Below are positions 42,361-49,844 of a stretch of 64,000 nt of DNA, piece after piece (position 1 is the first letter of the stretch; each line of letters begins with the position of its first letter). The translations under genes were made by a program, and so were the position numbers. Source of the stretch: Bacteroidales bacterium. GTDB taxonomy: Bacteria > Bacteroidota > Bacteroidia > Bacteroidales > P3. The stretch lies in NCBI GenBank assembly GCA_017545365.1, contig JAFWOP010000098.1, positions 1-64,000 on the forward strand, in the 5' to 3' direction. Under the pieces are notes generated by a model. It was not told where the DNA came from, searched no databases, and was given only the letters and a program-made list of their open reading frames with translations.

Positions 42361-43212
42361 CTATTGGAGGTTGCATTGGACACAGTTGATAATCTCGCGC
42401 GAATCCTTATAGGAGATGAAGGCTATGAGGCTGCAATGTTCCGGCACGCAGCCTTCACGCAGGTCGAATTTCACGTTGCCCTTGCATTTGGTGCCGGCCG
42501 AGCCGTCGGCAGTGAGGGCGGAGCCCCATTCGTCGGTGATGATTTCGCGCAGGACGTGGTTCTGCTGGTAGTCGTCGATTTTTGAGCTGCCGTCCAGTTG
42601 GGAAGTATGGATGTCGTCCTCGATGAGGAGCAGGGTGAGTGTGAGGGGTTCGGAGACGGTTTGGAAGAATTGGATGAAGACATCGACATTGTACTGCGAA
42701 CCCAAAGCACTTTTGCCGGACACCATATCCAGGCCGATGGAGGCCGGTGAGTTGAGCACGCTGTCAACCTTGTCGTCGAAGCCGGCGCTGGGGTTGAAGA
42801 GTGCCCAATTGCTGCCCAGTTTGCTGCGATTGATGAGGCCGGTGGGAAGGGCTGGGTTGGCACCACAGAAAAAGGCTGCCCAGGTGCTGCCCTTGTCGGT
42901 GCGGAGGTCGGGGTCATCTTGATTCAACGGATTGGCCAGAGAGGTGCAATGGACGGAGGCCACGGAAAGGCGGTCGCCATATTTGACCATGGCGGCGTGG
43001 ATGGTATTGTCGGCCGAGGGGCAGTTTTTGCACCTCACACCGGTGTATTTTTCCATAAAGACACGTTGGGTGTTGGAGACCTCGACATCGCTGGCCTCCC
43101 ATCTAAAAGTGGCTCCCAGGAAGGTGACGAGGTTGTCGTTCTCTATTTTGTCGCAAGAGGCAAAGCTGAGCAGGGCGGCAGCAAAGAGAGAGAGGTATTT
43201 GATTCTTTTCAT
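42361..43212 (-). CDS. Omp28-family lipoprotein
   Basis: A 283-residue protein from the ATG at 43212 (MKRIKYLSLFAAALLSFASC, lipobox Cys20). The segment VFMEKYTGVRCKNCPSA carries the C-x-x-C of the Omp28 thioredoxin-like fold, and CVQCNL at the C-terminus gives a second close Cys pair. Omp28 of Porphyromonas gingivalis is an outer-membrane adhesin-like protein; the CxxC suggests redox exchange. It lies between DUF6029 and MATE genes, with a TlpA-like gene two genes upstream, which supports a redox link. Confidence 0.8.
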   Translation of the reverse strand: MKRIKYLSLFAAALLSFASCDKIENDNLVTFLGATFRWEASDVEVSNTQRVFMEKYTGVRCKNCPSADNTIHAAMVKYGDRLSVASVHCTSLANPLNQDDPDLRTDKGSTWAAFFCGANPALPTGLINRSKLGSNWALFNPSAGFDDKVDSVLNSPASIGLDMVSGKSALGSQYNVDVFIQFFQTVSEPLTLTLLLIEDDIHTSQLDGSSKIDDYQQNHVLREIITDEWGSALTADGSAGTKCKGNVKFDLREGCVPEHCSLIAFISYKDSREIINCVQCNLQ

Positions 43213-43238
43213 GATGGATTGTCTATTGGGGTGATACA

Positions 43239-44936
43239 TTAGAAAGAAGTGGTGAGGCTGAAGGTGAGGCCGTTGCTGGCAGGCACCTGACGGCACACGC
43301 CGCCGATGCAGAGGAGGCCTTCACGCTGCTTGCCATAGCCCAGCTGCATGCGGGTGGCGCCATGGTTGTAGCCGAGGCTGACATTGTAGTAGTTGCCAAT
43401 GCCGTCGTTGTAGGCATACTGGTCGCTGACAGACAGGAACCAGGCACCGGCGAAGTTGTATTCCACCAGCCCCATAATCCAGTCGCCGCAGCGTTTGTCG
43501 TCGTTCTCGACATCGGAGCCGTTGATATTGAACACTTCGCCATATTTGCTGTCGCTCCCCATCCATTCGGCTTCGAAACGGAGGACGTTCTTTTTGTTGA
43601 CTTTCCATGTGAGGTCGGCGACGGCTATGTGGTTGTGGTGGATGTTGCCGATGTGTCCTTCCACGGTGGGGTTGAACACTTGGTAGCCGTAGGTGGCGGA
43701 GAGCTTTACGGCCGAGCTGAGTTTCTTAGCCACTGCGAGGGTGACGTCGCCATAGTAGAGTTCGCCGGTCTTGAACCACTGCGATTCATATCCCATGGTG
43801 CCGGCGCCGCCGATACGGCTGGTGTCGATGCCGGTGATGATGGCGGCGTTGAGTTGGATGTCGGTGCCGTATTGTCCGCCGAGGAGGGTGCCCTTCTTAA
43901 TCTTGTACATGATGTCGCCCTGTAGGCCCATCTCGCCAGTGGTTTGGGTGGCGTAGGGATACATGCTGAGGAAGGCGTAGGTGTGCTGCTTGGTGATGGC
44001 GGGGATGTAGTTGATATAGAGCATCTCGCCGCTCTCGCTGCGGACTGACTTGTAGCTCATGTTGTCGACGCGTTTGGCTTGGACGTTGGCACTGAAGCCT
44101 TTCTTGGCATAGGTGGCGTTGACCATGAGGGCTTCGCCATGGCGATAGATGTATTCGTTCATAACGCTGGGGTCCTGACCTTTGCGCGCATATTCGGTCT
44201 GGAGGCTCCAGTTGCCGTAGGAGAGGTCCATACGCACAGCGCCGGCACCCACGTTGAGGGGGAGTCGGAGTTTGTAGGAGGGGTCTTCGGAGATGATGGT
44301 TTCATCGTCCTCGTATTTGCTCACGAAGCCGGCTCCCAAGGTGGCGCGGAACTTGCTTTCGGCCATGGCTTTGATGACGCTGTTGAGGTTGATTTCGCCA
44401 TCGATGCCGCGAACCAGGCCGTTGCCGTAGCTCCAGAAGTAGCGTTGTTTGCCGATAAAGGCTTTGACGGTGACACCGTCGAAGGGCCGCAGGGCGACGT
44501 CGAGGCCCCGCAGTGAGTTGTCGACACCCAGATAGCGGTCTTCGTAGGCGCGCAGTATCATGCCGCTGCCAAACTGCTCGTAGAAGTTACCGGCAGTGAC
44601 GCTGAGGCGTTCGGCCTGATAGCTGACAAAATAGTTGGCGATGCCTTCGCCTTTGTAGCGTTGGTCGAAACCTAGGAGCGGGTTTTGGTAGACCTCAAAA
44701 CGCATGCCCGCGCTGAAGCCTCCGTTGGTGTAGAGGATGTCGGCACGGGCGTTGAGAAGAAGATTCTCGGGCACGTCTTGAGCACCGATGATGGAGTCGG
44801 CACTGGATATTTGGCCGTCGAGTTGTATATTACCTGTGACATGGCCACCCAATATGCCTTGTCCGTAAGCGGTCATGCCCGTCAGCAGGAGTGTCACGAG
44901 TGACAGGATGCTGGCGTAGTTGTTTGTCCTTTTCAT
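43239..44936 (-). CDS. DUF6029 outer-membrane beta-barrel protein
   Basis: A 565-residue protein with a signal peptide (ILSLVTLLLTGMTAYG). The mature part alternates like a long outer-membrane barrel and ends SNGLTFSLTTSF with a terminal Phe. Segments GNFYEQFGSGMILRAYEDR and LGVDNSLRGL match DUF6029. The last quarter holds two Cys (LLCIGGVC). Function unknown; it regularly sits beside Omp28 and a TlpA-like gene, as here (27 and 34 bp gaps), suggesting an outer-membrane partner of that redox set. Confidence 0.75.
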   Translation of the reverse strand: MKRTNNYASILSLVTLLLTGMTAYGQGILGGHVTGNIQLDGQISSADSIIGAQDVPENLLLNARADILYTNGGFSAGMRFEVYQNPLLGFDQRYKGEGIANYFVSYQAERLSVTAGNFYEQFGSGMILRAYEDRYLGVDNSLRGLDVALRPFDGVTVKAFIGKQRYFWSYGNGLVRGIDGEINLNSVIKAMAESKFRATLGAGFVSKYEDDETIISEDPSYKLRLPLNVGAGAVRMDLSYGNWSLQTEYARKGQDPSVMNEYIYRHGEALMVNATYAKKGFSANVQAKRVDNMSYKSVRSESGEMLYINYIPAITKQHTYAFLSMYPYATQTTGEMGLQGDIMYKIKKGTLLGGQYGTDIQLNAAIITGIDTSRIGGAGTMGYESQWFKTGELYYGDVTLAVAKKLSSAVKLSATYGYQVFNPTVEGHIGNIHHNHIAVADLTWKVNKKNVLRFEAEWMGSDSKYGEVFNINGSDVENDDKRCGDWIMGLVEYNFAGAWFLSVSDQYAYNDGIGNYYNVSLGYNHGATRMQLGYGKQREGLLCIGGVCRQVPASNGLTFSLTTSF

Positions 44937-44970
44937 GAAGTCGGTACTGATTTGTTAATGGTTGCTGCTA

Positions 44971-45471
44971 TTATTCTTCTGCTGCGGCTTTTTTGACGGC
45001 TTCATACAGTTCCTCTTCGTCTCCGGGGACGAAGGAGGCATGCTGATAGACGATTTCGCCCTTGCCGTTAATCACAAAGGTGTGGGGAGGGTTCACCACG
45101 TTCATGGCACGTTTGAAGTCTTGATTTTGGTCGAGGTATATTTCATATTCCCAACCCATTCCGGCGACATCGGGTTTCACTTTGTTGGCACTGCGGGCAT
45201 CGTCGATGGAGACGGCCACCAGCTTGACACCAGTTTCGTTCTGCCAGTCTTCGTAGACCTCGTTGATGGTGTTGAGTTCGACGTGGCAGGGTTTGCACCA
45301 TGTGGCCCAGAAACTGATGATGATGGGCTTGCCGTCGTTCTGGATGGTGGAAGTCTGCACGGATTGGCCGTCCAATGTCTTGAGTGTGACATTTTGGGGG
45401 AGTTGGGCATTCTGAGCCAGCACAGCACCGGCAAAGGCCATGAATACGAGAGATAAAAAGAACTTTTTCAT
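44971..45471 (-). CDS. TlpA-like periplasmic thioredoxin
   Basis: A 166-residue protein with a signal peptide (FFLSLVFMAFAGAVLA). The thioredoxin core has the active site FWATWCKPC and a cis-Pro region (VVNPPHTFVING). It reduces or exchanges disulfides in the periplasm, probably serving partner proteins such as Omp28 downstream. First gene of the run 45471-38119, 34 bp ahead of DUF6029. Confidence 0.9.
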   Translation of the reverse strand: MKKFFLSLVFMAFAGAVLAQNAQLPQNVTLKTLDGQSVQTSTIQNDGKPIIISFWATWCKPCHVELNTINEVYEDWQNETGVKLVAVSIDDARSANKVKPDVAGMGWEYEIYLDQNQDFKRAMNVVNPPHTFVINGKGEIVYQHASFVPGDEEELYEAVKKAAAEE

Positions 45472-45536
45472 TTGATGATGATTTTGATTTTCTATTTAGT
45501 ATTGTTTTTGTACTATTAATTGTAGGGGTATGTGTT

Positions 45537-46358
45537 TTATTGATTTGTTGGTTGCGGGGACAAAGGGGAGAGCAGGTCGAGCAGTGATTGGCGTGCGGGG
45601 GAATGAGGTATGGTTTGGAGGGCGTTGAAAGCCATTTGGGTGTGGTGTTTGATTAGCTGCTGGGTGTCGACGTTGAGGTTGGGGGTGGCATCGTGGAGGG
45701 TGTTGATGTCGTGGTTGTCGTCGTTGATTTGGAATACGATGCCGTAGTTGTAGCCAAAATCGTGCATAGCCTTGCGATAGGTGGAGCTGACGGAGCCATC
45801 CATGGGGTAGGCCCCCAGCTCGCAGCAGGCGGCCATGAGAGAGGCTGTCTTGCAGCCTATGATGTCGAGATAGCTGTTTTGGTCCAGTGGCTGGTTGTTG
45901 GTGGCCAGCTGCTTGAGTTCGCCTTCGCACATGGTGGAGACGGTGGCGTTGATGATGGCGGTGACTTGGTCGTCGTGGATGTCGTGGAGGGTTTTCATGG
46001 TTTGGGAGAGGAGGTAGTCGCCGCAGAGAACGGCTGCCTGATTGCCCCATTGTTGTCTGATAGCGGCGTGGCCGCGTCGGGTGTCGGATTCGTCCACCAC
46101 ATCGTCGTGCATGAGGGTGGAGTTGTGTAGTAGTTCCATGACGGCGGCGACCATTATGTGCTGAGGTTTGAGAGTGCCACATGCCTTGGCAGAAAGAAGT
46201 ACCAGGAGCGGACGTAGCTGCTTGCCCTGATATTGAGTAAGGTAGGAGGATACCTCTTGTAGTACGGGTAAGTTGCCTTGGAGCCGCTTGAGGTATTCTT
46301 TTTGGAATTGCTCGAACTGTGCAAGGACGGGTTGGCGTATTTGTTGGATGGCAATCAT
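45537..46358 (-). CDS. Polyprenyl (trans-isoprenyl) synthetase
   Basis: A 273-residue protein. Both Asp-rich motifs are present: DDVVD at 85-89 followed by RRG, and DDNHD at 213-217. KQLRP near 47 and GNQAAVLCGDYLL are also typical. It condenses isopentenyl diphosphate onto allylic diphosphates to make a prenyl chain for quinone or undecaprenyl supply. It is somewhat shorter than the usual 320 residues at the C-terminal end. The thioesterase gene lies 3 bp upstream. Confidence 0.9.
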   Translation of the reverse strand: MIAIQQIRQPVLAQFEQFQKEYLKRLQGNLPVLQEVSSYLTQYQGKQLRPLLVLLSAKACGTLKPQHIMVAAVMELLHNSTLMHDDVVDESDTRRGHAAIRQQWGNQAAVLCGDYLLSQTMKTLHDIHDDQVTAIINATVSTMCEGELKQLATNNQPLDQNSYLDIIGCKTASLMAACCELGAYPMDGSVSSTYRKAMHDFGYNYGIVFQINDDNHDINTLHDATPNLNVDTQQLIKHHTQMAFNALQTIPHSPARQSLLDLLSPLSPQPTNQ

Positions 46359-46361
46359 TGT

Positions 46362-46781
46362 TTAGTTAGAAAGGTGTATTCCGGTAGTGGTAACGAGGGC
46401 GATGGCTTTGCCCTTGGAGTCGTGGATGTGGATGTTGTAGACGCAGGTGCGGCTGCCTTGTTTGACGCATGTGGTTTCGGCAATGAGGGTGTCGTCCTTC
46501 GTCTGACCGAGATATTGTATGCTGCTGCCTAGTGATACCCATTCCAGAGGACGGCCGTCGATGAGGCATCGGCTGTTGGAGGCAATGGCAAAGGCCAGGT
46601 CGGCCAGGGTGAACATCACGCCTCCCATGATGGCCCCCATGGCGTTGCGATGCTTGGTGTCGAGGGTCAGTAGGCAGCGGGCATAATCTTCGCGCACCTC
46701 GTCGACTTTGATTCCTGTGGCCTCGGTGGCAAATCGGTCGTGCTGGAAGACTTCTTGCGCTTTATGCGTTAAACTCGTCAT
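46362..46781 (-). CDS. PaaI-type hotdog thioesterase
   Basis: A 139-residue protein from the ATG at 46781 (MTSLTHKAQEVFQHDRFA); an earlier Met at 46850 would add 23 unlikely residues. The hotdog core has HRNAMGAIMGGVMFTLADLAFAIASN, with Asn and Asp at the PaaI active-site positions, and VSLGSSIQYL. It hydrolyses acyl- or aryl-CoA thioesters. It overlaps the end of dapA by 20 bp. Confidence 0.85.
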   Translation of the reverse strand: MTSLTHKAQEVFQHDRFATEATGIKVDEVREDYARCLLTLDTKHRNAMGAIMGGVMFTLADLAFAIASNSRCLIDGRPLEWVSLGSSIQYLGQTKDDTLIAETTCVKQGSRTCVYNIHIHDSKGKAIALVTTTGIHLSN

Positions 46782-47646
46782 TGAATTGCGACAGCTTGTT
46801 GTAGAGGGGTTTGGACACTTTGACCAAAGGCATGCGGAGTGTGTTGACAATCTTGCCTTGGATTTCCAAGAGGGCTTTGATGCCGGAGGGGTTGCCCTCT
46901 TCGAAGATGGCGTTCATGAGCGGCAGCATCTTGTAGTGAAGCGGCAGGGCTTTCTTCAAGTCGCCTTTCAAGGCAAAGCGTACCATCGAGGACATCTCTT
47001 TTGGAAATGCGTTGGCAATGACGGAGATGACCCCCGAAGCACCCAAGGTTATCATAGGATAGGTGAGGGCATCGTCGCCCGAGATGACAAGGAACTTGTC
47101 TGGCTTGTCCTTCAGAATCTGCATCACTTGGGAGATATTGCCGGAGGCCTCTTTGATGCCGATGATGTTGGGACATTCCTGCGCCAACTGGAGGGTGGTG
47201 TCGGCAGCGATGTTGACACCTGTGCGACCAGGGACATTGTAGATGATGACGGGTACCGGCGACGATTCGGCAATCTGTTTGAAGTGTTGAGCCAACCCTC
47301 GTTGGTTGGGTTTGTTGTAGTAGGGTGCTACGGAGAGGATGCCGCTGATGCCGTCGAAGTTGGTGTTGGCAATGGCGTCGGTGACAGCCAGCGTGTTGTT
47401 GCCACCCATGCCCAGCATGATGGGGCAGCGGCCCGCGACGGTCTCGATAATGAAGTCTTGAAGGGCGTGGCGCTCGGTGTCGGTCATGGTGGCGGCTTCG
47501 CTGGTGGTACCAAGGGCAACGATGTAGTCGACACCGCTGGCGATGATGTGGTTGATGAGGGCTTCCAGCTTGCTGAAATCTATGGTTGTCTGTTTTCTAA
47601 AAGGGGTCACAAGTGCGACACCTGTTCCGATAAAGGGATTTTTCAT
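46762..47646 (-). CDS. dapA: 4-hydroxy-tetrahydrodipicolinate synthase
   Basis: A 294-residue TIM-barrel protein from the ATG at 47646 (MKNPFIGTGVALVTPF); the frame continues upstream but that part is non-coding. Schiff-base Lys165 lies in IIGIKEASGN, Tyr136 in VIIYNVPGR and Thr47-Thr48 in LGTTSEA. It condenses pyruvate with aspartate semialdehyde in the lysine/diaminopimelate pathway. Gaps to neighbours are 13 bp (DUF6913) and a 20-bp overlap (thioesterase). Confidence 0.95.
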   Translation of the reverse strand: MKNPFIGTGVALVTPFRKQTTIDFSKLEALINHIIASGVDYIVALGTTSEAATMTDTERHALQDFIIETVAGRCPIMLGMGGNNTLAVTDAIANTNFDGISGILSVAPYYNKPNQRGLAQHFKQIAESSPVPVIIYNVPGRTGVNIAADTTLQLAQECPNIIGIKEASGNISQVMQILKDKPDKFLVISGDDALTYPMITLGASGVISVIANAFPKEMSSMVRFALKGDLKKALPLHYKMLPLMNAIFEEGNPSGIKALLEIQGKIVNTLRMPLVKVSKPLYNKLSQFNDEFNA

Positions 47647-47659
47647 AGAGCTTAATACT

Positions 47660-48199
47660 TTATTGTCTGTATATTTGTCTAGATGGGGTCTTTCTGATTT
47701 GGATGAGATAATTGAGGATGTCGGTGAGGTATTTGGAGAGCACCAACGGGCCTTGCCCACGGATGATGAGGTCGTAGGTGGAGAGGATGATGTCTTGTAT
47801 GGGCTGGGTGGTGTCGTAGTAGATGACGCGCAGGTTGGAGGAGGCATTCAAGGTGACGAAGAGTCCGAAGATGTCGTTGGTAGGGGTGGCGTCGATGAGG
47901 AGGTCGTAGTGGTAGCTGGTGAAGAGTTGGTGGTCGACTTTGGGAATACCATACTTGTCGAGTTGTTCATCGGGGTTGCCGTTTATCTCAAGTTTGCGAA
48001 CCATGGTGCCACGGTTGGTGGTCATGTGGTGTGAGAACTGTGTCAGCGTGATTTGCTCTTCGTCGTTGAGGTTGTGGACGATGATGCCGATGCTGCGGAT
48101 GTCGTCGAGGTGCATGATGCGTTTGCGGTGAGGTTTGGCGGCCAGACCTTGCAGCAGCGCTGTTTTATGCTGTTCACGTATTTTCTCTACAGGGTTCAC
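47660..48199 (-). CDS. DUF6913 family protein (GTG start)
   Basis: A 179-residue protein starting with GTG at 48199 (VNPVEKIREQHKTALL). The GTG overlaps the rnhB stop as GTGA, which supports this start. Reading further upstream to 48649 would only mirror rnhB in another frame. LDDIRSIGIIVHN, YHYDLLIDATPTNDIFG and TLNASSNLRVIYY match DUF6913, a Bacteroidota family of unknown role often beside dapA. No signal or membrane segment. Confidence 0.75.
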   Translation of the reverse strand: MNPVEKIREQHKTALLQGLAAKPHRKRIMHLDDIRSIGIIVHNLNDEEQITLTQFSHHMTTNRGTMVRKLEINGNPDEQLDKYGIPKVDHQLFTSYHYDLLIDATPTNDIFGLFVTLNASSNLRVIYYDTTQPIQDIILSTYDLIIRGQGPLVLSKYLTDILNYLIQIRKTPSRQIYRQ

Positions 48200-48849
48200 T
48201 TGACGGTTTGAGCTTGGGGTTTGACGGAGGTTTTCTTTGAGGTTTGACGTTTTGGGTGAGGTGTGCTGGCAGACTTGGTGAGTTTGAAAGAGGTGCGGTG
48301 CACTGGGGTAGGGCCGTATTGGGCCAAAGCGGCATAGTGGGCGGCAGTGGGATAGCCCTTGTTGTTGTCCCATCCGTAGGAAGGGTATTGTTGGTGAAGT
48401 GAATACATATAGTCGTCGCGGTAGGTTTTGGCCAGAATGGAGGCGGCGGCAATAGAGAGGTATTTCCCATCGCCTTTTACAATGGTGTAGTAGGGGATGA
48501 GGGATTCGTTGTAGAATCGGTTGCCGTCGATAAGCAGCAGTTCGGGGGTGACATTGAGCTTTGCGATGGCCAGATTCATGGCGTGCATAGAAGCGCGTAG
48601 GATATTGGTTTTGTCGATTTCTTTTTCCGACACAGATGCCACCGCCCATGCTAGGGCGTCATGCTCTATCTGTTCGCGAAGGTGGTAACGTTGGCGTTCG
48701 GTCAGCTGCTTGGAGTCGTTGAGTTGCTCGTTGTGGTAGTCTTTGGGAAGCACCACGGCAGCCGCATACACCGCACCTGCGAGGCATCCACGTCCGGCTT
48801 CGTCGCAACCGCATTCAATCAGGTCAGGTGTATATTGGGCTTTCAGCAT
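48196..48849 (-). CDS. rnhB: Ribonuclease HII
   Basis: A 217-residue protein from the ATG at 48849 (MLKAQYTPDLIECGCDEAGRG). The catalytic acidic residues fit: Asp and Glu in DEAGRG, Asp in LLIDGN, and a further Asp in the AAASILAKTYRDDYM helix. It removes ribonucleotides from DNA and RNA-DNA hybrids. The Lys/Pro-rich tail after SFKLTK is an extension. Its start overlaps the DUF6427 stop by one base (TGATG). Confidence 0.95.
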   Translation of the reverse strand: MLKAQYTPDLIECGCDEAGRGCLAGAVYAAAVVLPKDYHNEQLNDSKQLTERQRYHLREQIEHDALAWAVASVSEKEIDKTNILRASMHAMNLAIAKLNVTPELLLIDGNRFYNESLIPYYTIVKGDGKYLSIAAASILAKTYRDDYMYSLHQQYPSYGWDNNKGYPTAAHYAALAQYGPTPVHRTSFKLTKSASTPHPKRQTSKKTSVKPQAQTVK

Positions 48850-49808
48850 CAGATGAATCTCCAAATGATAAAGAGGATAATTAATAGTAGGAATATGATG
48901 TTGGGGCCTAGCTCTTTTCGTTTAGGTTCGATAAAGAGCGAGGTGGTGCAACAGGCAAATGGGATGGCAAAAGCTTGGGTGGGGACGGGCACGACGGTGG
49001 TGTAGAGGGTATAGAAGAGGCCGCCGAAGAGGAAGAGCAGTATGGAGGATATGTTCTTCTTGAAATTGATGTTACGGTTCTGGCTGTTCAGAACGGCAGC
49101 ACCCATGCCTATAAAAAGTGTCAGCAGGAATATGCTGCTCCCCACCCAGTCGCCCCAATCGGCATCAATTCTCAGGTTTATGTCGGTGAATCCATAGAGG
49201 ATTAGGTAGTTGCGATAAAACATCTGGTCGACAACGAAGAAGTAGGTCTCCATTAGTATGTATGGTGCCAAGAGCCCCAGTATCAGCATGGTCCAGTCGC
49301 GCCAACCATAGAGGCTGTAGTTGAACATGCACATGAACAGCGGTATGAAGAACACCATCATGGCCGGGCAGAAAAGGGTGGCCAGGGCAATGCATGCTGC
49401 GGCACCGAATATCTTGTTCAGTGGCAGGGAGAGTAAGGTGTTGGTGAGCATCAGCTGGTCGATGGTCAGAATAAGCAGCAGGCTTCCCAGCAGGATGGGG
49501 GAGAGGGTGTGGGTCCCCAGGCTCATGGCGATGATGTAGAAGAGCATTGGCATGAGGGTGTTCTGTGTAATCATCTTGTGACGATAGAGCATGCCGTTGA
49601 GCAGAAAGCCTTCGACCACTACCAGCAGGAAGGCAATGATGGCACCCGCCAGAGGTGACAGCCAACCGGTGAGCCAATAATAGAGTTGTCCACCCCCAAC
49701 CATAGGCATAGGCTGGGGATGGCTGAAGACACCAACCCATAGCACCAGCGACACCACGATGATGATGACGCTCTGCATGAATATGTTGGTGCGGAATATC
49801 TTGAGCAT
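48849..49808 (-). CDS. DUF6427 membrane protein
   Basis: A 319-residue integral membrane protein with about eight to ten helices and no soluble domain. It begins FMQSVIIIVVSLVLWVGVF and includes HTLSPILLGSLLLILTIDQL and FCPAMMVFFIPLFMCM, typical of DUF6427. Function unknown. The stop overlaps rnhB by one base; the S8 protease gene lies 36 bp upstream. Confidence 0.75.
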   Translation of the reverse strand: MLKIFRTNIFMQSVIIIVVSLVLWVGVFSHPQPMPMVGGGQLYYWLTGWLSPLAGAIIAFLLVVVEGFLLNGMLYRHKMITQNTLMPMLFYIIAMSLGTHTLSPILLGSLLLILTIDQLMLTNTLLSLPLNKIFGAAACIALATLFCPAMMVFFIPLFMCMFNYSLYGWRDWTMLILGLLAPYILMETYFFVVDQMFYRNYLILYGFTDINLRIDADWGDWVGSSIFLLTLFIGMGAAVLNSQNRNINFKKNISSILLFLFGGLFYTLYTTVVPVPTQAFAIPFACCTTSLFIEPKRKELGPNIIFLLLIILFIIWRFI

Positions 49809-49844
49809 TTCCGAGGTCGGTTATAAAGGGGTGGGCCAAAGTCA

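Noticed and set aside
47647..47847. N-terminal extension of dapA
   Set aside because: Pro/Ser/Thr-rich translation mirrors the DUF6913 gene; DapA homology begins at 47646.
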